Below, piece by piece: positions 7,785 through 16,529 of a stretch of DNA of 36,584 nt. A model generated the notes under the pieces. It did not search any database. It was not told the DNA's origin and was given only the letters and a program-made list of their open reading frames with translations. The number at the start of each line of letters is the position of its first letter. Within the stretch, counting starts at the first letter, position 1. A program made the position numbers and the translations under genes. This DNA comes from a virus. Location of the stretch: IMG/VR virus record IMGVR_UViG_3300042429_000585, positions 1 to 36,584 of that record, one strand, 5' to 3'.

Positions 7785-9872
7785 TTAAATAGTTGAAATT
7801 AATTCAGTTTTTTTCGTCTTTTCTTGCATTTTAGTGATATCTGAGTCAACAACTACTACCTTATAGGTACTTTGGGCTTGTACGTTTGTTTGCGTTCCTT
7901 GTGTGCCACTATTTGCACCTACTCCTAAATTAGCGTTTGGTCCTCCTACTGTTGGCGGTTGTACACTTACGCCACTTCCTAATATTGATTTTACTCTCGA
8001 CATGTTAGCAATTATTTTTGCAGTACCCGTAGCAAGTTTAATGTATGGACCAAGTGGGTTAACTATATTGTCCCCATTCGTAGGGCTAAATGAAATAGAA
8101 GTTAAACCAGATAAAGCCGTTGCCGTATCAATAGCAACCTGTGTAATAGCAAAAGCCTTTTGAACTGCAGAGGCTTGTTTAGACATTCCAGCAAGTTCAC
8201 CAAAGATACTACCCACCGCATTCATTAATTCTTTTTTAGACTCTTGTAATGCTAAATCAGTTTGTTTTTGGCGTTCTGCTGACTCATCATTGATAGCATT
8301 GATATTAGACTCGTGTTGTGCTTTTAGTAACTCTAACTCACCATTTGTTAATTCTGTATTAGACTTCTTTTGTTCATAGTCTAAATTCTCAAGTTCAATT
8401 CTTTTTTGTTGTTTTAAGTTAAAATCTTCTTCTGCCCTAATTAACTCTGCCTCAAGTTGTGAACGTTTGTCTAAATTTTCTTTGTCTTTTTTAGCCTTTT
8501 CTTTTGCTAATCGTTCAGCCTCATCTTTGTCCTCTTGTTCTTTTTTATCGGCTTTTTGTTTGTCTGTTAGTGCCTTTTCTTCTTTGTTTTGATTTTCTTT
8601 TAATTTCTTTTCAAGTTCAGAAAATTCTTTTTTCTTACCATATTGTACTGTTATTTCTTCAAGTTCTCTTCGGTGTTTTTCTCTAAGTGCCAAAAGTTCT
8701 CTTGTATCTGTATCCTCAATGTTAGCAATAGTTAAATCATTAATTTTATTTTGAAGTTCCTGTCTCTCTTTTAGTTTTGCTAATCTTTCGGCTTCGTTTT
8801 TTTCTTCATTCTCTTTTGATTTAGCATTAATTTCTTTTTGCTTATCAGCCTGTTTTTGTTTTATAGATGTTCTAAGGGTCTCAATCTCTACTAACTTAGC
8901 GTTATAATCCTCACTGCCTTTTTTAAGTAAGGTAAGTTCTTTTTTTAGTAACTCTAAGCGTTTTTTACTAACATCTTTACCTTGTGCCTCCATAAGGTCT
9001 AATTGTTGCTTAGTGCTTTCTATATAATGTTTTGTTTTAAGTTCTTTATCTTTTTCTGCATACCCTTGGTTATAAGCCTTAGATACGTTAGAACCAAAAT
9101 TTTTAGCCTCATTCCACGCTGAAGATACATCGCCTGTTAATAAATCTAACATTATTTTCCCTACACTTTTAAAACCTTCAATTAATCCATTTATAACACC
9201 ACTTGCTATTTGTTTTATGTTGTTGAAATACGCTCCAATTTTTGCGAGTGCTGGAAAAGATTTAGTTATAGCAGATGAAAATTCATTCCAATTCGCTATA
9301 ATACTTGTTATAATAATAACTAAAGCACCTATACCTGTTGATATTAAAGCACTTCTTAACGAACCAAAAGCACTTACAACCTTGCCTTTAATCATAGTTG
9401 CTAAATCTCCAAAGTCATTACGCAACTCTTTCATTGCACTAATACCTTGCGTTAAAGCAATAGCACCTTGAACTTTTAACATTTGCTTTTCAATCTCTTC
9501 AGATTGTTGACCAAATAACGCTTGTGCGCCTGTTACAGCGGAGAATGCTCCAGCAATACCCTCTGCAGTACGTTGGAATTTACCACCAAAAACTTCTGGA
9601 TCGGCATCGTTAATTGCATCAGCAACTCCACGCATTTGTTCTTTTATTTGACCAGCCCTTTGTGCTACCTTTTCAAATTCTTTACTTGCTGGGTCTAAAT
9701 TCTGAAGTTGGATAGTTAGGTCTTTTAACTCCTTTCTTAAAGAAGTAAACGAACCAGCAGTTTTCTTAGTTTCCTTACCAACGTTTTCAACTGAATCCCC
9801 TACTTTGTCAACATCACTTTTAGCGGTGCCTGTGTCAACTCCGACTTTAAATATTATTTCTTCTTGTGCCAT
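7785..9872 (-). CDS. Tail tape measure protein
   Basis: 695 residues. The N-terminal 100 residues look like phage tape measure starts (FKVGVDTGTAKSDVDKVGD). A hydrophobic segment at about 176-194 (ISTGIGALVIIITSIIANW) is followed by a long Lys/Glu/Gln coiled coil from about 290 to 520, then a second hydrophobic region and a Gly/Gln/Thr-rich tail. This fits the rod inside the tail whose length sets tail length and which inserts in the membrane. It is the longest coiled-coil gene here. Unusually it lies downstream of the tail-tip genes. It starts 1 nt into the preceding gene's stop codon. Confidence 0.92.
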   Translation of the reverse strand: MAQEEIIFKVGVDTGTAKSDVDKVGDSVENVGKETKKTAGSFTSLRKELKDLTIQLQNLDPASKEFEKVAQRAGQIKEQMRGVADAINDADPEVFGGKFQRTAEGIAGAFSAVTGAQALFGQQSEEIEKQMLKVQGAIALTQGISAMKELRNDFGDLATMIKGKVVSAFGSLRSALISTGIGALVIIITSIIANWNEFSSAITKSFPALAKIGAYFNNIKQIASGVINGLIEGFKSVGKIMLDLLTGDVSSAWNEAKNFGSNVSKAYNQGYAEKDKELKTKHYIESTKQQLDLMEAQGKDVSKKRLELLKKELTLLKKGSEDYNAKLVEIETLRTSIKQKQADKQKEINAKSKENEEKNEAERLAKLKERQELQNKINDLTIANIEDTDTRELLALREKHRRELEEITVQYGKKKEFSELEKKLKENQNKEEKALTDKQKADKKEQEDKDEAERLAKEKAKKDKENLDKRSQLEAELIRAEEDFNLKQQKRIELENLDYEQKKSNTELTNGELELLKAQHESNINAINDESAERQKQTDLALQESKKELMNAVGSIFGELAGMSKQASAVQKAFAITQVAIDTATALSGLTSISFSPTNGDNIVNPLGPYIKLATGTAKIIANMSRVKSILGSGVSVQPPTVGGPNANLGVGANSGTQGTQTNVQAQSTYKVVVVDSDITKMQEKTKKTELISTI

Positions 9873-11221
9873 TATACTGGTATTTTTACAACGTTAAAGT
9901 TAAAATCTGTTACTCGAATATCTGTTGAACTTGTATTTCTAACAAACAATTCTATATAGTCGTTTGCAACCATTTCTAATACCGCTTGAGTGCTACCCCC
10001 ATGTTCTACGTTTGCCGTTGCTGTTCTAACTATACCCTCGCTTTCAGTTATTATAGTTCCATTTTTAGCCACTCCAATACTTATACTTTGATTTGTACCC
10101 GCACTTCTAACAGTTGCATTTAAGGTTACTAAGAATGAATTTGTAAAAGCACCATTATACGTTAGTCTATTTGTTGTATGTGTAAATTTCGAGTTCGTCC
10201 CTGTTGTTGTCGTTCCTGTTGCTTTTACCCATGTGTTCACGTTAGCAACTCCGATAGTTGTATCTGTAGTGTTATTAAGCATGTACATGAATCCCTTAGT
10301 AGAAGTGTTTGTAATACCAACACAATTGACAAATAAAGCCTTGTTATCTGTATAAGACACGCCAGCCAAATAAGTACCACCACCTGAGAAATTAACAGTA
10401 TCTAAAATATATCTTTCGCTCGATATTGTAGCGCTTGCATTTACGTTTATACCTGTTTCACCGGTTAGCACAACAAAAGACGAATAAATAATCCTGAAAC
10501 GTCTCGATACAGTTAGAGTACTCGGAAGTATTAAAGCAGTTGAAGTACTCGCACAGTCAAATAAACAATTACTCATTCCGATAGTTCCTATTGTACCGTC
10601 AAATGTTAGGTTACCACTATTCAAAAAAGCACTATCACTCATCACAAAGTTTGTGTAATCTTTAATAGTTCCTACAGTAGCGCAATCTGTAAAATTAACT
10701 CCAAACCAATCAAGTGCGGTTGTTGTACCGTCACCGTCCAAATTTAAAGCAGTACCATGAGTTATAGTTATATTTCTCATAGGCAAAGAATAAACCGACG
10801 TTATCAATGCAGTAGATGAACTTAAACCAGTACTTTTTAAAATACAGTTTTCAGAAGACCCTCCTATGATTACACTATTAACACCACCTACTAAACGATC
10901 ACCTGTTAAGTCAATAGTCTTTGTTATAAAGTAAGTATAATTGTCAACTAATGTAATTACACCACTCACAGGCGTTGGTAAATCTAACTTTGAAAATACA
11001 AACACAAATTCATTGCCTGCAAGTCCAGAAGATGAAGGGAATAAATCTACAATTGTGCTATCATAACGAGTATAGTTTAATCCTGTTACCGTGTCTAAAT
11101 ATAACTCACCTTCATAAATATCAGTCGCTAACCATGACCCGTCTCTATGGTCGTTAGACGTTGGAATAGTAGGCACTCCAGCCCCTTTCTTAATTATTAT
11201 TCTTCTTGTTTCATCACTCAT
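9872..11221 (-). CDS. Tail spike/fibre-like protein, beta-helix plus jelly-roll
   Basis: 449 residues. The N-terminus (RRIIIKKGAGVPTIPTS, then WLATDIYEGELYLDTVTG) is a short attachment domain shared by Bacteroidetes phage tail appendage proteins. Residues 70-310 are repeated short strands with Asn/Gly/Ser turns, as in pectate-lyase-type right-handed beta-helices. The last 120 residues (VTLNATVRSAGTNQSISIGV, AVLEMVANDYIELFVRN) resemble a C1q/TNF-like jelly roll, a common trimerising receptor-binding tip. No catalytic residues can be assigned, so polysaccharide cleavage is only a possibility. Confidence 0.7.
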   Translation of the reverse strand: MSDETRRIIIKKGAGVPTIPTSNDHRDGSWLATDIYEGELYLDTVTGLNYTRYDSTIVDLFPSSSGLAGNEFVFVFSKLDLPTPVSGVITLVDNYTYFITKTIDLTGDRLVGGVNSVIIGGSSENCILKSTGLSSSTALITSVYSLPMRNITITHGTALNLDGDGTTTALDWFGVNFTDCATVGTIKDYTNFVMSDSAFLNSGNLTFDGTIGTIGMSNCLFDCASTSTALILPSTLTVSRRFRIIYSSFVVLTGETGINVNASATISSERYILDTVNFSGGGTYLAGVSYTDNKALFVNCVGITNTSTKGFMYMLNNTTDTTIGVANVNTWVKATGTTTTGTNSKFTHTTNRLTYNGAFTNSFLVTLNATVRSAGTNQSISIGVAKNGTIITESEGIVRTATANVEHGGSTQAVLEMVANDYIELFVRNTSSTDIRVTDFNFNVVKIPV

Positions 11222-11801
11222 TTGTCATTATTTTAGAATTTTTACTTATACCATTTATTCCCCCTAACATTTTATAAACGTCCTCATCAGCATTATTCAC
11301 ACCACCATTTAATATAGGTGCGTTAATACTCGTCAGGTTCATTCTTTCAATCGTTATTACATCATTTAAATATACCTTTCTAACAGGAATAGTTGCGTAG
11401 AATGTTGTTTTAGTGCTATTTGGATTTGCTCCTGTCGTTGTGTTTAATGATTTAGCGGTTGTCGAAGTAACTTCTGTTGAACTCCAAAAGTCATAACCCG
11501 TTACAGTATAACCAGCGTAATAGATAGCATTCAATTCGTCTATGCTTGGACAATACCAGTCGGAATAGGTTGCTAACACTAAATCTTTACACTCTTTCGA
11601 TACAGTGTTATTTACACCACTAAAGTCTACTATTAAATCCGTGTTAAACTCTCCTGTATAAGTATCATTCGAACCGATTAAACCAGCCAACGAATATCTC
11701 ATATCTATGGTAATATAAGTGTCATTTGTTGAAATATCATTTTGATAAATCATTAATGAATAATCTTCATTGTAGGGTATTGTTTGTGTACCTGAAGCCA
11801 T
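11214..11801 (-). CDS. Tail-associated DUF1566/lectin-like protein
   Basis: 195 residues. The middle carries YSDWYCPSIDELNAIYYAG followed by YDFWSSTEVTSTTAKSLN, which matches the W-x-x-P-S-x-x-E-L ... [YF]WSSTE pattern of DUF1566/Lcl-type C-lectin-fold domains found in adhesins and phage tail proteins. The gene is inserted between the big tail-tip gene and the beta-helix protein, with overlaps of 1 and 8 nt. A sugar or surface binding role at the tail tip is inferred. There is no reverse transcriptase or template repeat nearby, so it is not a DGR target on this evidence. Confidence 0.65.
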   Translation of the reverse strand: MASGTQTIPYNEDYSLMIYQNDISTNDTYITIDMRYSLAGLIGSNDTYTGEFNTDLIVDFSGVNNTVSKECKDLVLATYSDWYCPSIDELNAIYYAGYTVTGYDFWSSTEVTSTTAKSLNTTTGANPNSTKTTFYATIPVRKVYLNDVITIERMNLTSINAPILNGGVNNADEDVYKMLGGINGISKNSKIMTNE

Positions 11802-14023
11802 TAACCTAAATATTTTAATAGTTCAACTTGAGTAGTACCGTAAGCATCGGAATCAAAATCTTTTATCGCATTCAATCTGTATAGTATACCGTCAATCATT
11901 TTCAATTTACTAAAGTCTAAGTCGTGAATATCTTTGTAATCTAAATTCAAGTATAAAGATAACAATTTAGAATTTTGCGACGTTATTTCGTTTACAAACT
12001 TTGCATGGTAGTTATCAAAAGTGTTTTGATTAGGGATTACTTGTAACCCGTCAAACGTATAATTTCTCGAACTAAAATGTAAATCAAACAAAGGTTCGAA
12101 ATTTAGATTATTCTTATATCTTATGTGGTGTAAAAATGGATATGCTAAAGGCTTTGTATTATCATCATCGTTACTATTCATGATCGTTATATCTCCGCCT
12201 CGAATACCATTGTAAAAAGTAAGCATTCCTTTACCCTTATAAGGCTTAATAGTTGTATTCCCGTTGTTATCTATTGATTGATCTATGATTTTAGTGTAAA
12301 TAATATCTGTGTTTTCTTGTTTAAAAGGCACATAAGTATTAAAAGGTAGTTCAAATTTAACATCTCCACTTGCCCATGTGCTTAATTGTATTGATTTTTC
12401 CCCATAATTTAAGCCTGTTAACTCTTTATATTTTGCGTTAAAGTAGTCTTTCTCATCACTAAATTTGTATATATAATTACTACCCTCAACAAGTGAATTA
12501 CTTTGTATTGTAATTTCTCTTTGATAGTCAACTTTATCTGTCCAATTATCGTACACAGAAGCGTTTTCGTAGTAGTTTATGAATGAATCTATGTAGATAG
12601 TCGATTTGTTTGTTAAATGGTCGTAAATTGGATCACTCATATAAGCATAAAACAAGTTCATTATACCCTTTAAGAACTCTGAACATTTAATATCTGGAAT
12701 TGATGAGTTAATTCTAACAATCGAATTGTCTGTTAATACATTATTAGCATCAGCAGTTAAAGAAATATCTATATCCGTATAATTAACATTTATAGTTGTT
12801 TGAGCAAAAGTATTAATTGCAGTAACTAAATTTATTTGATAAAGATTTCCTGCTTGTGCATCTATATTTACTGAAAACACAAAGTTTTTGCTTTCATTCG
12901 CACTAACAGGGAAAAATTCTGTTTTTTGATTCCAATTTTTATCATTATAAACTTGCACCGATATTCCACTCGGTTGGTTTGGATTACTATTAGATGTTGC
13001 ACAAGTTACAGTTACGCTAACGCTAACTTGCAATTTGTATAATCCTTTTTGATTTGTTTTTATGTAATAAGAATTATTTGTTCCTTTTTGTATTTTATTT
13101 ACGTTTTGAGTAATTACTCCAGTATTAGTTATTCCAGGATTTAAAATTTTTGATTCATACCTATAATAATAACAACCAACTCCGTTTGAATTAGCGACTC
13201 TATTATTATCGTAATTTATATCTTCAACTAATACTTTTATATCATTTAATTGCTCGTTATTTAGTTTCAATTGTTCACCGCCACCATAACCATAGATTAA
13301 CTTTTGCATATTAGCGTTAGTAAAGAATGAAGTAGTATAATCAACCTCTATATTCTCGTCTTGCAAAGCATCGCTTAAAATCTTTTGTAGTGCCTCTTTA
13401 ACATAGATAAACGGATACAATTGATTTGTTCTAAATGTAGTCGGACTGTTGTTGGGTTTTTGAAACCCATAATCTACAATAGGATAAATATAACCGTATG
13501 ATTTAGGTTGAAACCCGTAATCATCAGCGCCAAAATTTCTATTATCTACTCCGTTTAGTTTTATTCCAGATACCCAACTATTAACAACATTTGAACGTGT
13601 TAAATTATGATTGTATTCCGACCAATCTAACTCGTTTAACTTCTTATCTTTTAATTTCGTGAATATATCTACTACATCACTAAACAAAGTACAATCAAAG
13701 TAGTAATTCTTATCTTGAATAATTACCTCGTTTAGTTTCAATTTACCTTTGAATATTAGCAAATCATTTTTATAAAACTCACAAGGGTTACGGATAGCAG
13801 GATCAAAAGATACGTTAGAACTATTTTCAACATCCATACTTAAAGAGTAAGCACTTAAAAAGAAAGCCATGTTGTTTGAAGTACCTTCTAACTTAATAGA
13901 TTTAGAATAACTCCTTTTGCGTTTCTCAGGCTCTTTAACGTCACTTATTGACAAGTTTAATGGTACGGCTATATTCTCAGATAAATCAAGTTCTGTGCCA
14001 TTTACGATTAATTTACTATTCAT
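11801..14023 (-). CDS. Large tail tip / baseplate hub protein
   Basis: 740 residues. The N-terminus (LIVNGTELDLSENIAVPLNL followed by KRKRSYSKSIKLEGT) resembles Bacteroidetes phage tail-hub proteins, which begin with a strand-rich domain that sits on the tail tube. There are many aromatic and Asn residues in the middle, a possible carbohydrate-binding beta-sandwich about 340-430, and a C-terminal portion with DGILYRLNAIKDFDSD. Overlaps of 1 and 4 nt link it to its neighbours. The hub role comes from size and context; a peptidase or lysozyme motif is not visible. Confidence 0.65.
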   Translation of the reverse strand: MNSKLIVNGTELDLSENIAVPLNLSISDVKEPEKRKRSYSKSIKLEGTSNNMAFFLSAYSLSMDVENSSNVSFDPAIRNPCEFYKNDLLIFKGKLKLNEVIIQDKNYYFDCTLFSDVVDIFTKLKDKKLNELDWSEYNHNLTRSNVVNSWVSGIKLNGVDNRNFGADDYGFQPKSYGYIYPIVDYGFQKPNNSPTTFRTNQLYPFIYVKEALQKILSDALQDENIEVDYTTSFFTNANMQKLIYGYGGGEQLKLNNEQLNDIKVLVEDINYDNNRVANSNGVGCYYYRYESKILNPGITNTGVITQNVNKIQKGTNNSYYIKTNQKGLYKLQVSVSVTVTCATSNSNPNQPSGISVQVYNDKNWNQKTEFFPVSANESKNFVFSVNIDAQAGNLYQINLVTAINTFAQTTINVNYTDIDISLTADANNVLTDNSIVRINSSIPDIKCSEFLKGIMNLFYAYMSDPIYDHLTNKSTIYIDSFINYYENASVYDNWTDKVDYQREITIQSNSLVEGSNYIYKFSDEKDYFNAKYKELTGLNYGEKSIQLSTWASGDVKFELPFNTYVPFKQENTDIIYTKIIDQSIDNNGNTTIKPYKGKGMLTFYNGIRGGDITIMNSNDDDNTKPLAYPFLHHIRYKNNLNFEPLFDLHFSSRNYTFDGLQVIPNQNTFDNYHAKFVNEITSQNSKLLSLYLNLDYKDIHDLDFSKLKMIDGILYRLNAIKDFDSDAYGTTQVELLKYLG

Positions 14024-15243
14024 ATTCTTATTGAGTTTTCTGGTGTAAATTCAATCTCAACTATCTCATTGAATAACTCGTCGTGTTTATCCTGTTTAAT
14101 TTGGTAACTTGAATTAACCACAACTACGCTTTCATCTTCTGTACCCTCGTTAATATAAACCGCAGGACTATCATATAATTGAGTTAACCAATTTTGAGTA
14201 GTTTCGTCTAACCAATCGGAACTAAGTTCTAATTTCTTTGTTGTTTGTTTTAGATAGTTTAAACGACCCGTGTTAGTCTTACTCAAAGAATAAGTACCAT
14301 TGTCCCAACTGCCTTGAGAACGTTCAAACTCGAACGCTTTTACGCTTGCAGAATATCGTTTATTATAAGTGAATAGATAATTATCATACGCTCCAAACTT
14401 ATTCATAAATCTTAAGTTAGCACCATTATAAAAGCAAGTAGTATCGAAAGTAATAATGCTTAAAGGAGATATAACATTATCAGAGGTATCCAATAAAAAC
14501 ACCCATACACTTGTACAACTTGTAGCCTGTCCACTTGTTAGATATGATAAAGCAACGTGATTATCTAAGTTGAAATATATCGAACCCAATAAACCTTGAT
14601 TGGCAGTTGTTATTGTTTCTTCATAAGTTGTAATGAGTGAAACACCGTTATAATATGAATATTTTACTTTGTAATTTGCAGGTGTATCTATCGTCGTGTT
14701 GTCTATCCATGTGAATGACAAACTATCCTCTTTTTTTAAACCTTGGTTGTATATGCTAAATAGACTGGTATAGTAGGATTTATCTGTTAATAATTGTTTT
14801 AAAGCACCCTTTTTATAATCTGTATAGTCCCAACTCAAAAACTCATTTCGTGAAAGTTTACCTTTAAACACTCCTATCTCATTACTCGTCGCACTTGCAT
14901 CTATTTCGGGAATACCGTCAATAGTTGTTGAATACTTTTCGTACACTTGAACTTGTATAAATCTATAACCATCTGGATCAAAAATAGTTGCTGAAGTAAT
15001 AGGCTTTAAAAATTGAGTAGGTATATAAGGAGCGACTATGTTACTCACATCTATTTTACCATAGCAATAAGTTGCATCTATATCTTCTGGATAAACTTCA
15101 TACCTACCAACGCTACCACTTACAAGCACATCGATAACAAATGACATGTTAAACTTACCGCTTATGGTTTGTTTAAATCCAAATATAACAGGATTATCCG
15201 AAGGCGTTGCATACGCTGGTTGTTGTGTAATACTAATACTCAT
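14020..15243 (-). CDS. Putative distal tail / tail tip protein
   Basis: 407 residues, beta-rich throughout, paired with the 740-residue hub gene with a 4-nt overlap. The start MSISITQQPAYATPSDNPVIF and the end NEIVEIEFTPENSIRI are typical of structural proteins placed before the hub in Bacteroidetes siphophages. A distal tail (Dit-like) adaptor role is inferred by position only. No enzyme motifs are seen. Confidence 0.55.
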   Translation of the reverse strand: MSISITQQPAYATPSDNPVIFGFKQTISGKFNMSFVIDVLVSGSVGRYEVYPEDIDATYCYGKIDVSNIVAPYIPTQFLKPITSATIFDPDGYRFIQVQVYEKYSTTIDGIPEIDASATSNEIGVFKGKLSRNEFLSWDYTDYKKGALKQLLTDKSYYTSLFSIYNQGLKKEDSLSFTWIDNTTIDTPANYKVKYSYYNGVSLITTYEETITTANQGLLGSIYFNLDNHVALSYLTSGQATSCTSVWVFLLDTSDNVISPLSIITFDTTCFYNGANLRFMNKFGAYDNYLFTYNKRYSASVKAFEFERSQGSWDNGTYSLSKTNTGRLNYLKQTTKKLELSSDWLDETTQNWLTQLYDSPAVYINEGTEDESVVVVNSSYQIKQDKHDELFNEIVEIEFTPENSIRI

Positions 15244-15791
15244 GTAGTTGGTTTTTTAATTATCGTTATAATAGATTCTTTAATTAATGCTGAAATTGGT
15301 TTACTCATTTCTTCTACTCTTTGAGGTGTAACAACCTTATCATAAAAGTGAGTTGCCTCAATACCATTTGTAACTAATCTCTTTTGGATAGCATAAGCAA
15401 GTCCATCATGAGTGCTACCTTGTGGAATTGGAATACCTTTATCATAAATCCATTTCTTAATAGCATCATGAAAAGACAAACCAGTTTTAGGTGCTTGACC
15501 GTGAGTTGGTGCGCCTCTATTTATTATAGTACCATTTACCCCGTAGTTTATGTATTTCCAATAATACGGTGCGGTTACCTCAATACTTTCTGGATTTATT
15601 TTACTCGGTACAATTGATTGCTCTAAATTGCCACTTGCTCGACTCTTTACTAATTCTTTTCGTAAGTCAACAATTAACTCATTTGTTAAGTCTAATAATA
15701 GTTGCGACAAAGGACTATTAGAAGTATTAGATAATATACTTTCAGCCTCCCCAAAATCAATATTATTAACTACATCAACTTCTACTGCCAC
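15240..15791 (-). CDS. HK97 gp10-like tail completion protein
   Basis: 183 residues, starting with GTG at 15791 (no ATG is available at the start; the reading VEVDVVNNIDFGEAE follows). The body has the gp10-type pattern: a helix (LLLDLTNELIVDLRKELVKS), then ITAPYYWKYINYGVNGT-type strand (VTAPYYWKYINYGV) and a Gly/Pro loop (RGAPTHGQAPKTGLSFHDAI), which in gp10 family proteins surrounds the tail-tube end. The start overlaps the -1 frame end of the chaperone gene by 17 nt. It would join tail and head. Confidence 0.75.
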   Translation of the reverse strand: MAVEVDVVNNIDFGEAESILSNTSNSPLSQLLLDLTNELIVDLRKELVKSRASGNLEQSIVPSKINPESIEVTAPYYWKYINYGVNGTIINRGAPTHGQAPKTGLSFHDAIKKWIYDKGIPIPQGSTHDGLAYAIQKRLVTNGIEATHFYDKVVTPQRVEEMSKPISALIKESIITIIKKPTT

Positions 15792-16529
15792 GTTGTATTG
15801 TCTTTATTTCTTGTTGTTTCTCAAAATTAATAAAATTTAGTCTATGATTGAATTTATAAACGTTCCATTTTACTATGTCTTCCCAACTTGTGTTATATTC
15901 TTTGCTTAAAAAGTGTATCACTTTCTCCCACGTATAGCGAGTAGATTTTTTATCAATCTTAGTTTCGTCTTCTTTTGGCTCCCCGTATAACTCTCGATTA
16001 ATACGATTGATTGTCGCAAAAAAAAACTAACCACATTCAAGTATATAGGCAAAGGTAAATGCTGTTTAAATATCTTTTCCCTTTCTTGATTCGAGTACAT
16101 CATATTCCCGTTAGCATCTAAGTCTCCGTAGTTCGTACCTTTCTCAATGTACATCAAAGCCACTAACCTTGCGGGATTCGTTTGCATATCTGAGTTAGAT
16201 ACATCAATGTGCCAACCAACACCAACTTTTTTCGGGTCTACTAACTCATACTTTTGTCCAAGTACTTCAATCTCTTTCTCTGGTTCTGTTACCTTGTAAT
16301 TCTCAAATAAGCCTATACAGTGTACGTAAATATCTTTTAACTCCGATATATTAACTTTCTTTAATTCGTTTACTGTACCACTTGTAAGCACGCTTAGAAA
16401 GTCTATTATATCTTTTAAGTCTAAGTTACCTGTTGTAAACTTTTGATTCGTCAATGCTTGTAAATGTTCAATCCTTAAGTCATTCATTGACTTCGGTGCT
16501 TTTATGTTAATATACTTCAAAATACCCAT
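15775..16529 (-). CDS. Frameshifted tail assembly chaperone (G-T type fusion)
   Basis: The 0-frame gene that ends at 15918 contains a run of nine T residues (16018-16026 on this strand). A -1 slip there opens a frame that stays open for 81 further codons to TGA at 15775, giving a tail beginning ATINRINRELYGEPKED and including RYTWEKVIHFLSKEYNTSWE. This extension is charged, helical, W-containing, and reads like a chaperone T domain, whereas it has no ATG of its own. Fusion by programmed -1 frameshifting is the standard tactic for gpG/gpGT chaperones in siphophages. The extension overlaps the next gene's start by 17 nt. Confidence 0.75.
15918..16529 (-). CDS. Tail assembly chaperone, 0-frame product (gpG-like)
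   Basis: 203 residues in the unshifted frame. The N-terminal part is helical (APKSMNDLRIEHLQALTNQK, then DIIDFLSVLTSGTVNELKKV), and LGQKYELVDPKKVGVGWHIDV precedes IYIEKG-like strands. Its last 30 residues, after the T9 run, are basic and look unlike a folded domain, which supports the view that much of the biologically relevant C-terminus is in the -1 frame. It follows the large terminase gene with a 23-nt overlap. It would coat the tape measure protein during tail assembly, although the tape measure gene is 6 kb further downstream. Confidence 0.8.
   Translation of the reverse strand: MGILKYINIKAPKSMNDLRIEHLQALTNQKFTTGNLDLKDIIDFLSVLTSGTVNELKKVNISELKDIYVHCIGLFENYKVTEPEKEIEVLGQKYELVDPKKVGVGWHIDVSNSDMQTNPARLVALMYIEKGTNYGDLDANGNMMYSNQEREKIFKQHLPLPIYLNVVSFFLRQSIVLIESYTGSQKKTKLRLIKNLLAIRGRK
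16018..16026 (-). promoter_or_regulatory. T9 slippery sequence for -1 frameshift
   Basis: On the minus strand the codons AGT TTT TTT TTG CGA hold nine T residues, including the slippery heptamer T TTT TTT. Re-pairing one base back yields TTT GCG ACA and enters the open -1 frame. A downstream stimulatory structure was not identified by eye. Confidence 0.75.

Noticed and set aside
11214-11801. Diversity-generating retroelement target
   Set aside because: The lectin-like fold is suggestive, but there is no reverse transcriptase, accessory gene or template repeat in the genome.
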